Assembly (NCBI RefSeq): GCF_024170005.1
Contig: NZ_JALJXJ010000021.1
Span: forward strand, 1 to 64,000
Reading direction: 5' to 3'
DNA from: Azospirillum lipoferum
GTDB taxonomy: Bacteria > Pseudomonadota > Alphaproteobacteria > Azospirillales > Azospirillaceae
DNA: 64,000 nucleotides
Numbering within the stretch: position 1 is the stretch's first letter; each line of letters begins with the position of its first letter. Position numbers and translations under genes: made by a program. The notes under the pieces are model-generated. The model did no database searches. It was not told where the DNA came from and saw only the letters and a program-made list of their open reading frames with translations. Shown one piece after another: positions 55,603-64,000 of this stretch.

Positions 55603-56913
55603 TCACGACCCCTTGCCGCCGCACTTGCCGGTCTTCACGTTGAAGTTGCCGCAGGACATCGGCTTGCGCCAATCGGCGATCAGGTCCTTGCTGTCCGGCA
55701 GATAGTCCGACCACTCGTCGCCCGGGACGAGGCCCGAGGTCTTGGAGACGACGTCGAACTGGCCGTTCTCCTGCACTTCGCCGATCAGCACCGGCTTGGT
55801 GATGTGGTGGTTCGGCAGCATGGCCGAATAGCCGCCGGTCAGGTTGGGCACGGCCACGCCGACCATGGCGTCGATGACCTTGTCCGGCTCGGTGGTGCCG
55901 GCCGCCTCGACCGCCTTCACCCACATGTTGAAGCCGATATAGTGGGCTTCCATCGGGTCGTTGGTGACGCGCTTGTCGTTCTTGGTGTAGGCCTTCCACG
56001 ACTTGATGAAGTCGGTATTGGCCGGGGTCTCGACCGACTGGAAGTAGTTCCAGGCGGCCAGATGGCCGAGCAGCGGCTTGGTGTCGATGCCGGCCAGCTC
56101 TTCCTCGCCGACGGAGAAGGCGACGACCGGGATGTCCTGCGCCTTGACGCCCTGGTTGCCCAGTTCCTTGTAGAAGGGAACGTTGGCATCGCCGTTGATG
56201 GTGGAGACGACGGCGGTCTTCTTGCCGGCCGACCCGAACTTCTTGATGTCTGCCACGATCGACTGCCAGTCGGAATGACCGAACGGCGTGTAGTTGATCA
56301 TGATGTCTTCGGGCTTGACGCCCTTGCTCTTCAGGTAGGCTTCGAGGATCTTGTTGGTCGTGCGCGGATAGACGTAGTCGGTGCCGGCCAGCACCCAGCG
56401 CTGGACCTTCTCCTTCGACATCAGATAGTCGACGGCCGGGATCGCCTGCTGGTTCGGGGCGGCGCCGGTGTAGAAGACGTTGCGGGAGGACTCCTCGCCC
56501 TCATACTGGACCGGGTAGAAGAGGATGTTGTTCAGTTCCTCGAACACCGGCAGCACCGACTTGCGGCTGACCGAGGTCCAGCAGCCGAACACGGCCGACA
56601 CCTTGTCCTTGCTGATCAGCTCGCGCGCCTTCTCGGCGAACAGCGGCCAGTTGGAGGCGGGGTCGACCACCACCGGCTCCAGCTTCTTGCCCAGCAGGCC
56701 GCCCTTCTTGTTCTGCTCGTCGATCAGCATCAGCATGACGTCCTTGAGCGTCGTCTCGCTGATCGCCATCGTGCCGGACAGGGAGTGCAGGATGCCCACC
56801 TTGATGGTGTCGTCCGCCGCCTGGGCGGGCATAGCGAAGGATGCCATCGCACCCATGGCCAGACCGGCCAGCGCGCTGATCCCGAAGCTCGCCGTCAGTT
56901 GCTTGGTCCGCAT
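55603..56913 (-). CDS. urtA: Urea ABC transporter substrate-binding protein UrtA
   Basis: A 436-residue exported protein with a signal peptide (MRTKQLTASFGISALAGLAM, cleaved near AQAADD). The mature protein begins with IKVGILHSLSGTMAISETTL and has VSAVFGCWTSVSRKSVLPVFEE and FYPVQYEGEESSRNVFYTGA, typical of UrtA/AmiC-FmdD. It captures urea or short amides in the periplasm and passes them to UrtBCDE. It is the first gene, with AGGAAGGGGG upstream. Its leader contains a hairpin (GCCCCGG/CCGGGGC). No NtrC/sigma-54 site was identified with confidence. Confidence 0.95.
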   Translation of the reverse strand: MRTKQLTASFGISALAGLAMGAMASFAMPAQAADDTIKVGILHSLSGTMAISETTLKDVMLMLIDEQNKKGGLLGKKLEPVVVDPASNWPLFAEKARELISKDKVSAVFGCWTSVSRKSVLPVFEELNNILFYPVQYEGEESSRNVFYTGAAPNQQAIPAVDYLMSKEKVQRWVLAGTDYVYPRTTNKILEAYLKSKGVKPEDIMINYTPFGHSDWQSIVADIKKFGSAGKKTAVVSTINGDANVPFYKELGNQGVKAQDIPVVAFSVGEEELAGIDTKPLLGHLAAWNYFQSVETPANTDFIKSWKAYTKNDKRVTNDPMEAHYIGFNMWVKAVEAAGTTEPDKVIDAMVGVAVPNLTGGYSAMLPNHHITKPVLIGEVQENGQFDVVSKTSGLVPGDEWSDYLPDSKDLIADWRKPMSCGNFNVKTGKCGGKGS

Positions 56914-57283
56914 GAAGTTGCCCCCTTCCTGTTGGCGCCCCGGTTGCTCCGGGGCTTCGCCACATCGTCGAAGGAAAAGCTACCGCGCATGCGAAAGGCG
57001 GTATCTACGTCAAATGACACATACAGGGCCACGACCCCGTCTTCACGGCCGCCTTCGCGGTGTTACCTCTTGCGAAGGTTCGGAATAAATCGGCCGCCAC
57101 GGCGTCCAACCAGTGGATGAGCGCGTGTAACGGCAACATCTCTGGACGGGTGAGACGGCGATGCAAGGGAGCAACAGTGTGAACAGCAGGGCTGTCGTCA
57201 CCAAATGTCGCTTGCGATTCACGGGAGGCTTGTCGAAGGTTGCAGCGTTCGATCCTTTCCGTTCACGTTCCGGTCCCGTCGCC
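56914..57283. promoter_or_regulatory. Divergent region between urtA and L,D-transpeptidase
   Basis: The 370-bp gap carries the urtA leader, including the stem CCGGGGC/GCCCCGG (56937-56955) close to the start, and the promoters of both genes. TTTGACG on the minus strand near 57012 is a possible -35 element. A sigma-54 TGGCAC-N5-TTGC sequence, common for urea transporters under nitrogen control, was not found. An in-frame extension of the transpeptidase begins in it at 57161. Confidence 0.4.
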
Positions 57284-58795
57284 ATGCATGACATCCGCCG
57301 CCCGATCTCCCGCCGCTCCGCCGCCCTCTGCATGGTCGGCGGGCTGGTCGGCATCGTCCTGAGCGGCCCGGCGCTTGCCGCGGCGGCGAAGGAGGCCGTG
57401 CACGCCGCCAAGCCGCCGCTGATCGCCGGCTGGGCCACAGCACTGGAACAGCGCGCGCTGGAGGTGCAGAACGCGCCCAAGGCGCCGGTCACCCGCATCG
57501 GCTACGGCGCCGTCGTCAAGAAGGGCGACGGCGGCATGGTCGAGAGCGTGGCTCCGGCGATGGATGTGCCTCCTGCCGACGTGCAGCAGGCGCAGGCCCC
57601 CACCCTGCCCGGCCTGGAACCGGTGGAGCCGGCGCCGCCGGTGGTCATCACCGTGCGCTCGCCGCTGGCCGACCGCGTCGGCAAGCTGTCGCGCCGCCTG
57701 ATCGAGCTGGGCTTCCTGCCCGCCGACAAATGGACCGACAGCTTCAACGACGATGTCGAGACTGCCGTGCGCGCCTTCCAGCTCGCCGAGGGGTTGCAGC
57801 CCGACGGCAAGGTCGGCGAGGTGACCCGCCAGGCGATGGACCGCACCCCGGCGCAGACCGTGGCGCTGCTGCGCCGCGCCGCCGCGGCGATGCGGGCACA
57901 GCAGGCCTCCATCCCCGACACCACCATCCTGGTCAATCTGCCCGGCCAGTCCGTCACCCTGATCGAACATGGCCGCCCCACCTTCACCATGCGGGCGGTG
58001 GTCGGCCGGCCGTCGCGCAAGACGCCGCTGTTGCAGGACAAGGTGACCAGCGTCACCATCAACCCGACCTGGACCGTGCCGCCGACGGTGCTGAGCGAGG
58101 ACAAGCTGCCGGCCCTGCGCAAGAAGGGCACCACCGGCATCAAGAACGCTGCCGTCTATCTGGACGGGTCGGAGGTGGTCAACACCCAGTCGGTCAACTG
58201 GTGGTCGGTCGATCCCGGCCGCGTCCGCATCGTCCAGAGGCCGGGCGACGACAACGCGTTGGGCCGTTTCCGCTTCAACCTGACCAACGGCGACGGCATC
58301 TTCCTGCACGGCACCAACGACCCGCGCCTCTTCAGCCGCGACCTGCGCGCCGCCAGCTCCGGCTGCGTGCGGCTGGAGGATGCCCGGATGATGGCGGAGA
58401 CTCTGCTGGGTGCGGCGAAGATGACGCCGGCCAGCATCGGCCAGCAGCTCGACACCGGGGAAACCAAGACGATCCGGCTGCCGAACGCCATCCCCGTGCG
58501 GTTCGTCTACTGGAACGCCTCGGTCGATACCGCCGGCGTGGTGCGCGTCCACCCCGACATCTACGAGGATCCGCCCACGCTGGCGACGCCGTCGGGCCAG
58601 TCGGGTTCGGCAGCGGCCCCGGCCATGTCGGCGAACCCGGCAGCGGCCAATCCGGTGACGCCGGTGTCGACGCCGCGCCCGCTGTCGAAGCCGGCGCCTC
58701 TGCCGGTTCCGCCCACCGCCCATGCGCCGACATCGCTGTCATCGGCATCGGTCCCGGTGCCGGCCAAGCCGCTGCCGACTTCGACCGGGATGTAA
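57284..58795 (+). CDS. L,D-transpeptidase with peptidoglycan-binding domain (YcbB-like)
   Basis: The protein has 503 residues from the ATG at 57284; an upstream ATG at 57161 is less likely and no strong ribosome site is visible. The signal segment is RRSAALCMVGGLVGIVLSGP. A peptidoglycan-binding helical domain is at about 155-205 (VGKLSRRLIELGFLPADKW). The YkuD catalytic domain (about 215-400) has DGIFLHGTNDPRLFSRD and SSGCVRLEDARMMAE, the His and catalytic Cys. YcbB-type members carry a capping insert between these. The C-terminal ~80 residues are Pro/Ala-rich. It makes 3-3 peptide cross-links or attaches proteins to peptidoglycan. Confidence 0.92.
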   Translation: MHDIRRPISRRSAALCMVGGLVGIVLSGPALAAAAKEAVHAAKPPLIAGWATALEQRALEVQNAPKAPVTRIGYGAVVKKGDGGMVESVAPAMDVPPADVQQAQAPTLPGLEPVEPAPPVVITVRSPLADRVGKLSRRLIELGFLPADKWTDSFNDDVETAVRAFQLAEGLQPDGKVGEVTRQAMDRTPAQTVALLRRAAAAMRAQQASIPDTTILVNLPGQSVTLIEHGRPTFTMRAVVGRPSRKTPLLQDKVTSVTINPTWTVPPTVLSEDKLPALRKKGTTGIKNAAVYLDGSEVVNTQSVNWWSVDPGRVRIVQRPGDDNALGRFRFNLTNGDGIFLHGTNDPRLFSRDLRAASSGCVRLEDARMMAETLLGAAKMTPASIGQQLDTGETKTIRLPNAIPVRFVYWNASVDTAGVVRVHPDIYEDPPTLATPSGQSGSAAAPAMSANPAAANPVTPVSTPRPLSKPAPLPVPPTAHAPTSLSSASVPVPAKPLPTSTGM

Positions 58796-58835
58796 GGTCC
58801 GGTTTTCAGGTCCCGCTGGAAGGATGGAGATCGAC

Positions 58836-59597
58836 ATGCCGGTTCATCACTCTTCCAGCGGCTACGAGACCGGTGCCGGAGCCTATGTCAAAGGCCGACC
58901 CGGCTATCCGGCCGAAGCCGCCGTCTGGCTCCGCGATGTCCTGGGCGTCGGTCCCGGCCGGAAAGTCCTGGAGGTTGGCGCCGGCACCGGCAAGTTCATC
59001 GCGGTGCTGAAGCAGTGCGGCGGCGAGATCACCGCCGTCGAGCCGGTGGCTGGTATGCGCGAGCAGCTCGTTCCGGCCTTTCCCGACATCACCGTCCTGG
59101 CCGGGAACGCCGAGTCCATTCCCCTGCCCGACGGCTCCGTCGATGCCGTGGTCTGCGCGCAGGCGTTCCACTGGTTCGCCACCGCCGCCGCCTTGCAGGA
59201 AATGCGGAGGGTGCTGAAGCCGGGCGGCAGGTTGGGGCTGATCTGGAACGTCCGCGACGAAAGCGTGCCGTGGATGGCGGAACTGACCGCCATCACCGAC
59301 CCCTGGGAAGGCGATACCCCACGCTATCGGACCGGCAACTGGCGCCGGGTCTTCCCCGCACCCGGCTTCGAGACCATCGACGAGCGCCATGTCCGGCATG
59401 CCCATGTCGGCAGTCCGGACGACGTCATCGTCAAACGGACGATGTCGGTCAGCTTCATCGCGGCGCTGCCGCCCGACCGGCAGGCGGAGGTCGAACGCGA
59501 TACCCGCGCGCTGATCGCCCGTACGCCCGAGCTGGCGGACCGCGCCGAGATCGCCTTTCCCTACGAAACGGTCATGTTCGCCTACCGCAAGGTCTGA
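58836..59597 (+). CDS. Class I SAM-dependent methyltransferase
   Basis: The protein has 253 residues from the ATG at 58836, with GGAG six bases upstream; an ATG at 58824 is too close to its ribosome site. Motif I is KVLEVGAGTGKFIAVL (about 45-60), motif II-like AVEPVAGMREQLV contains the acidic ribose contact, and DAVVCAQAFHWFATA is typical of the Methyltransf_11 group. Substrate unknown. Its start lies 41 bp after the transpeptidase stop, on the same strand, so it could share its transcript. Confidence 0.9.
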   Translation: MPVHHSSSGYETGAGAYVKGRPGYPAEAAVWLRDVLGVGPGRKVLEVGAGTGKFIAVLKQCGGEITAVEPVAGMREQLVPAFPDITVLAGNAESIPLPDGSVDAVVCAQAFHWFATAAALQEMRRVLKPGGRLGLIWNVRDESVPWMAELTAITDPWEGDTPRYRTGNWRRVFPAPGFETIDERHVRHAHVGSPDDVIVKRTMSVSFIAALPPDRQAEVERDTRALIARTPELADRAEIAFPYETVMFAYRKV

Positions 59598-59654
59598 CGA
59601 AGCCCCTTATCATGGCCCGCTGGACGATGCGGGAGATCCGGCCTGTTGCCGATC

Positions 59655-59850
59655 GCCTGACACGGCGGCCGGATAGGCCGCCGTGATCGCCGCGCTCTGG
59701 CTGTAGGGCGACCTGCTGGTGAGATGGGCGCCGGACAGCTTGACCCAGCTTCTGCCCTTGTCGTTCTGCCCTTGTCGAGCAGCCTGCGGATGATCGCGTA
59801 GGAAGACTCTCCACGGCCTATGGACGGCTGTCCGGGACGCCATCGACAAC
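59655..59850 (-). pseudogene. Fragment of an amidohydrolase (PDC-hydrolase-like), frameshifted by a 14-bp duplication
   Basis: On the minus strand, one frame ends ESSYAIIRRLLDKGR and another continues KGRSWVKLSGAHLTSRSPYS then SAAITAAYPAAVSGDR. Joined, they give RRLLDKGRSWVKLSGAHLTS, which resembles the WVKLSGAYRLS region of amidohydrolase-2 family proteins (2-pyrone-4,6-dicarboxylate hydrolase-like). The junction is a perfect 14-bp tandem repeat, TTCTGCCCTTGTCG at 59750-59763 and 59764-59777, which shifts the frame by two. No start or downstream catalytic motifs (GTDWPH) survive. The rest of the 59598-59965 gap holds no gene I recognise. Confidence 0.55.
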
Positions 59851-59965
59851 GGAACGCCAAGCGACGGCCGGGCCTTCTTCGCCGCTGCCGGACCGGAATA
59901 ATGGGAATCCGCTCTAGCCGATTTTGGTTGGGCTATTGTACCTTTGGCATAGCCTCCTTGCGGGT

Positions 59966-62900
59966 ATGCCCATGGCCCAAGACAACAGCCTCTTCGGTGG
60001 ATCCTCCGGGCCCTCCGGCCTCCCAACCATCCGCACCAAGCTGGCCACGGTCGTCCTTGCCTGCATCCTGCCATCCCTGTTGGGTCTGGGTCTGCTGACC
60101 TACCAGTCCTGCCAGCGCGAACGTGCCCAAATGGAAAGGGACGCCATCCAGATGGCGCGGGCGCTGTCGATCGCAGTCGACCGCGACATCGACGTCGTGG
60201 AGAGCGCGGCAAAGGCGCTCGCAATCTTCCCCTCGCTGGAGGAGGGCGGTTTCGCAGCGTTCGATGCCCAGGCCCGGCAATTGTTGAGCGGCGATTTTCC
60301 CGGCACGGCCGTCGTGGTGATGGACGAGGCCGGGCAGCAACTGGTCAACACGCTGCGCCCCTTCGGCACGGCTCTGCCGCGCACCGGCAATCTCGACCCG
60401 ATCCGCCGGGTGTTCGGGAACGGCCAGCCGGTGGTCTCCGACCTCTTGTATGGGACCATCTACAAGCAATACCTCACCGCCATCTATGTCCCCGTCCGGC
60501 AGGGCGGCACGGTGAAATACGTCATCGACATCGTTGTCCTGCCGGAGCGCTTCAACCGTATCTTCGTCGAGCAGCGCCTGCCTCCGGGACGCATCGCCTC
60601 CATCTTCGACAGCCAGGGGGTTATCGTCGCCCGCACGCATCTGGCCGAGAAGTTCGTGGGTCAGAAAGGCGTGCCCTCTCTGGTGAAGGCCCTCCAGGAG
60701 TCCCCCGAAGGCTTCTTCGAGACAAACACGCTGGAGGGCATCCCCGTCTTCGTGGCGTTCAGCCGTTCCGAGAAGACAGGGTGGAGCGTTGCCATCGGCA
60801 TCCCGCGGTCCGTCGAGACGGCCGAACTCCTGCGGTCCGTGGCGCCCACCATTGCGGGCGTCCTGATCCTCTTGTGCATGGGGTTCGCCGCGTCCTGGAT
60901 ACTGGGCGGGCGCATCGGCCGGTCGGTCCGGGAACTGGCCGCTCCGGCCCTGGCCCTGGCCGAAGGCAGACCGTTGCAGGCGCTGGACAGCGGCTTCAGG
61001 GAAGCCGTCGAGGTCGAACATGCGCTGAAGGCGGTCGAACGGGACCTCAACGCCCACCGCAACCATCTGGAGGCCATGGTCGCCGAGCGCACCCTGGCCC
61101 TGCAGAGCGCGACCGCCCGCCTGGAGCAGGTGCTGGAGTCGGCCGGCGAGGGCATCTACGGCGTCGACGGCGACAACCGGCTGGTCTTCGCCAACAGGGC
61201 CGCGGCTGAAATCCTCGGCTGGCCGAACCCGCAAGGCATGATCGGCCTGCCTGAGACCCAAGTCGTCCGACACCAGCTGGCTGACGGGCGCGCCTGCGCG
61301 GAGGGCGGCTGTTCCATCGTCCGCACCCTTGAGGACGGCGAGACACGGCGCATCCACGACGAGTATTTCTGCCGCACCGACGGTCAGCGCATTCCCGTCG
61401 AATATGTCGTTGCCGCCCAGCGGGTCGACGGGGAGGTCGCCGGCGCCGTGGTGATCTTCGGCGACGTCACCCAGCACCGGGTTGCGGAGGCGGCACTGCG
61501 GGAACGGCAGGAACTGTTCGAGCAGATGTTCGCCGCAGGGTCGGCCATCAAGCTGCTGCTCAACCCCGAGAATGGCCTAATCGTCGATGCGAACTCCGCC
61601 GCGGCGGAGTTCTACGGTTACAGGCTCGACGTCCTGCGTGGGATGACGATCTTCGAGATCAACCCGAAGCCCGAGAGCGAGGTCCGCGCCATGATGGCGG
61701 AGGCCCGGGAGGCCGATAAGGGGTACTTTCTGTTCCAGCACCGCCTTGCGGACGGAAGCCTCCGCTGGGTGGAGTCCTACGCCAGCCCGATCGGTCTCCA
61801 GAACCGCACGCTGGTGCTGTCGATCGTCCATGATGTCACCGAGCGCATCGAGAACGAGCAGAAGCTGGCGGAGGCCCACCAGCTGCTTCGGGAGCAAAGC
61901 GCCAGCATCGAGGCGAACCGCGATTTCATCACCTCCATTCTGGATTCCGTCGCCTCGCACATCGCCATCCTCGATGCCGACGGCACCATCGCCGAAGTGA
62001 ACCGCCCCTGGCGGAAGTTCGCCGCCGGCAACGGCATGTCGCCGGGATGGGCGGGGGTGGGAGACAATTATCTCGCCGCCTGCACGGTTGCCCAAGGGGA
62101 CGAGCAGTCGCTGGCACTGGCCGCGGCCGACGGGATCGGCGAGGTGATGGCGGGCAGGCGGGCGGAGTTCGTCATGGAATATCCCTGCGATGCGCCCGAC
62201 CAGAAGCGCTGGTTCCAGATGCGGGTCACCCCGCTGAGGGATGGTAACGGCCGTGTCGTCGTCAGCCACGACGACATATCCAAATTGAAGACCGCCGAAA
62301 TCGAACTCGCCAAGGCGAGGCTGTTTCTGGACAGCATCTTCAACAGCGTTCCGGACCCCATATTCGTCAAGGACCGCGGGCATCGCTGGGTGTTCCTCAA
62401 TGATTCCTTCTGCTCCTTCACCGGAACGGGGCGCGACGCGCTGCTCGGCAAGTCCGACTACGAGTTCTTTCCCAAGGAGGAAGCGGACATCTACTGGGCC
62501 AAGGACGAGGAGGTTTTCGCATCGGGACGGGAAAGCCTCAATGAGGAGCCCTTCACCGACCTTGAGGGCAAGACACACACCATCCTGACCAAGAAGACGG
62601 TCTTCGCAGACGTCGACGGAAACCCGTTTCTGATCGGAACGATCAGGGACATCAGCGAGCGCAAGCAGATCGAGCTGCGGCTGAACGAACTGCTCGACCT
62701 CAACCAGAAGATCATCAACGAATGCCCCGTCGGCATCGTGGCCTTCAAGGCGTCCGGCGAATGCGTGCTGGCCAACCGGGCGTATGCCGACATCGTGGGC
62801 ACCGGCGAGGAGGCCGTCCGCGCCGGCAATTTCCGGGAGTTGCGGAACTGGGAGGAGACCGGATTGCTGGCCGCCGCACAGCAGGCCCTCGCCACCCACG

Positions 62901-64000
62901 CGATCGTCCAGAGCAGCGTCCACCACGCCACCCCTCACGGGCAGGAGGTCCTGGCCGACGTCTTTTTCGTCCCCTTCGCCAGCGGTGGCGAGCCGCATCT
63001 GCTCTGCATCACGAACGACGTCACCGAACTGCTGAAAGCCCGCGACAAGGCGGAAGCCGCCAGCCGGGCCAAGAGCGAGTTCGTCGCCAACATGAGCCAC
63101 GAGATCCGGACGCCGATGAACGCCATCATGGGTCTGTCGCGGCTGCTGCAGGATTCGCCGCTGGGCGAGCGCGAGCGGGACTACGTCGCCAAAATCCAGC
63201 GTTCGGCCCAATCGCTGCTCGGCATCCTCAACGACATCCTCGACTTCTCGAAAATCGAGGCCGGCCACATGGAGCTGGAGAAAATCCCGTTCTCCCTGGA
63301 GGAGGTGCTGCGCAACACGTCGACCGTCCTGTCCACCACGGCGCGCGACAAGGGGATCGAGACCGTCATCGCCGTGGACGCGGAGGTCCCCTTCGGGCTG
63401 GTGGGGGACAGCCTGCGGCTCCAGCAGATCCTGCTCAACCTGACCGGAAACGCCGTAAAATTCACCGAAGACGGCGAGGTGGTGCTGTCCGTCCGCAAGA
63501 TGGCGGAGGACGAGACAGGGTTGACGCTCGAATTCTCGGTGCGGGACACGGGCATCGGCATCGCCGAGGAGCAGCAGAAGGAACTTTTCGCCGCCTTCTC
63601 GCAAGCCGACAGCTCGACCAGCCGCAAATACGGCGGCACCGGCCTCGGGCTGGCCATCAGCAGCCGGCTGGCCGCCCTGATGGGCGGATCCATCACGGTG
63701 ACCAGCGCCCTCGGCCGGGGCAGCGACTTCCGCTTCAGTGCCCGCTTCGGGCGGGCTCCCGAAGGTTCCTTCGCACGCCCGTCCTTCGCCGGCCTGGAAA
63801 AGCTGGCCGTCCTCGTCGTCGACGACAACGAGACCGCCCGCGAGGTCCTGGTCCACACCTGCCGGTCCTTCCGCTGGATACCCGATGCGGTGGCGTCGGC
63901 GGAGGACGCGCTGGACCTCCTGCGCCGCCGCACGGCGGACGGAGCCGACCTGGACATCCTTCTTCTCGACTGGCGCATGCCGGGAATGGACGGCATCGCC
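59966..64000 (+). CDS. Hybrid sensor histidine kinase with five PAS-like domains (3' end outside window)
   Basis: At least 1345 residues with no stop; the gene continues past the right edge. It starts MPMAQDNSLFGGSS. Membrane segment TKLATVVLACILPSLLGLGL is followed by a periplasmic sensor (about 50-285) and a second membrane segment IAGVLILLCMGFAASWI. PAS-like blocks begin near 387, 512, 651, 785 and 905. HisKA follows, with phospho-acceptor His1045 in FVANMSHEIRTPMNAIMG. The HATPase has LQQILLNLTGNAVKFT, VRDTGIGIAEE and GGTGLGLAIS. A receiver begins LAVLVVDDNETAREV with phospho-site Asp1335 in LLLDWRMPGMDG. ATGs at 59966 and 59972 are both possible. Signal and output partner are unknown. 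Confidence 0.92.
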   Translation, partial: MPMAQDNSLFGGSSGPSGLPTIRTKLATVVLACILPSLLGLGLLTYQSCQRERAQMERDAIQMARALSIAVDRDIDVVESAAKALAIFPSLEEGGFAAFDAQARQLLSGDFPGTAVVVMDEAGQQLVNTLRPFGTALPRTGNLDPIRRVFGNGQPVVSDLLYGTIYKQYLTAIYVPVRQGGTVKYVIDIVVLPERFNRIFVEQRLPPGRIASIFDSQGVIVARTHLAEKFVGQKGVPSLVKALQESPEGFFETNTLEGIPVFVAFSRSEKTGWSVAIGIPRSVETAELLRSVAPTIAGVLILLCMGFAASWILGGRIGRSVRELAAPALALAEGRPLQALDSGFREAVEVEHALKAVERDLNAHRNHLEAMVAERTLALQSATARLEQVLESAGEGIYGVDGDNRLVFANRAAAEILGWPNPQGMIGLPETQVVRHQLADGRACAEGGCSIVRTLEDGETRRIHDEYFCRTDGQRIPVEYVVAAQRVDGEVAGAVVIFGDVTQHRVAEAALRERQELFEQMFAAGSAIKLLLNPENGLIVDANSAAAEFYGYRLDVLRGMTIFEINPKPESEVRAMMAEAREADKGYFLFQHRLADGSLRWVESYASPIGLQNRTLVLSIVHDVTERIENEQKLAEAHQLLREQSASIEANRDFITSILDSVASHIAILDADGTIAEVNRPWRKFAAGNGMSPGWAGVGDNYLAACTVAQGDEQSLALAAADGIGEVMAGRRAEFVMEYPCDAPDQKRWFQMRVTPLRDGNGRVVVSHDDISKLKTAEIELAKARLFLDSIFNSVPDPIFVKDRGHRWVFLNDSFCSFTGTGRDALLGKSDYEFFPKEEADIYWAKDEEVFASGRESLNEEPFTDLEGKTHTILTKKTVFADVDGNPFLIGTIRDISERKQIELRLNELLDLNQKIINECPVGIVAFKASGECVLANRAYADIVGTGEEAVRAGNFRELRNWEETGLLAAAQQALATHAIVQSSVHHATPHGQEVLADVFFVPFASGGEPHLLCITNDVTELLKARDKAEAASRAKSEFVANMSHEIRTPMNAIMGLSRLLQDSPLGERERDYVAKIQRSAQSLLGILNDILDFSKIEAGHMELEKIPFSLEEVLRNTSTVLSTTARDKGIETVIAVDAEVPFGLVGDSLRLQQILLNLTGNAVKFTEDGEVVLSVRKMAEDETGLTLEFSVRDTGIGIAEEQQKELFAAFSQADSSTSRKYGGTGLGLAISSRLAALMGGSITVTSALGRGSDFRFSARFGRAPEGSFARPSFAGLEKLAVLVVDDNETAREVLVHTCRSFRWIPDAVASAEDALDLLRRRTADGADLDILLLDWRMPGMDGIA

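Noticed and set aside
56914..57060. Sigma-54/NtrC promoter for urtA
   Set aside because: I looked for TGGCAC-N5-TTGC spacing because urea transporters are often nitrogen-controlled, but found no convincing match.
53671..57120. Open frame of about 1149 codons on the plus strand across urtA-urtC
   Set aside because: It is antisense to intact urt genes, lacks known motifs and has the His/Gln/Arg/Gly-rich composition of reverse-frame shadows in GC-rich DNA.
59820..60098. Plus-strand 92-codon open frame before the histidine kinase
   Set aside because: It overlaps the kinase in another frame, has no ribosome site and no recognisable motif.

Overview
The window looks like chromosome or chromid DNA from a GC-rich alphaproteobacterium, most likely Rhodospirillales and Azospirillum-like. 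This is inferred from the high GC content, the rplM-rpsI-argC neighbourhood, a urtABCDE urea transporter, a fused TreS-maltokinase with GlgB, GlgX and MalQ, and many TRAP, IclR and LysR catabolic modules. No database search was possible; every family call rests on motifs read directly from the sequence.

Region 1 (1-9786) is a catabolic locus. A leftward operon carries a TPP-dependent 2-oxo-acid decarboxylase, an FMN-dependent 2-hydroxy-acid oxidase, a Na+/solute symporter, a UbiD-type decarboxylase and the start of a molybdenum hydroxylase. Diverging from it are UbiX, a LysR regulator and an aldehyde dehydrogenase. Together they resemble a mandelate-type route (hydroxy acid to oxo acid to aldehyde to carboxylate) joined to prenyl-FMN decarboxylation.

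Region 2 (10022-22024) is a second catabolic block. It holds a TRAP transporter, an IclR regulator, an MFS symporter, two tandem DHDPS/NAL-family aldolases, split DhaK and DhaL kinase subunits, and a GlcD-like flavin oxidase. An IS903-group insertion sequence lies at its right edge, and an IS-end-like sequence lies at its left edge in the matching orientation. A tRNA-Gln follows.

Region 3 (22377-34794) is a leftward glycogen/trehalose row: treS-maltokinase, glgB, glgX, a receiver-domain protein and malQ. A MntA-HepT type toxin-antitoxin pair sits between glgB and glgX. A glycosyltransferase-like gene diverges from the row.

Region 4 (36095-50521) mixes a candidate two-gene ADP-ribosyltransferase-like module, a MocR regulator with a PNPOx-fold protein, OmpA, a gamma carbonic anhydrase, argC, rpsI-rplM, a thioesterase, envelope proteins, a periplasmic PheC-like dehydratase, a LysR/GST pair and a periplasmic acid phosphatase.

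Region 5 (50709-64000) carries a secreted repeat protein, the urtABCDE operon, an L,D-transpeptidase, a methyltransferase, a decayed amidohydrolase fragment broken by a 14-bp tandem duplication, and a large multi-PAS hybrid histidine kinase that runs off the right edge.
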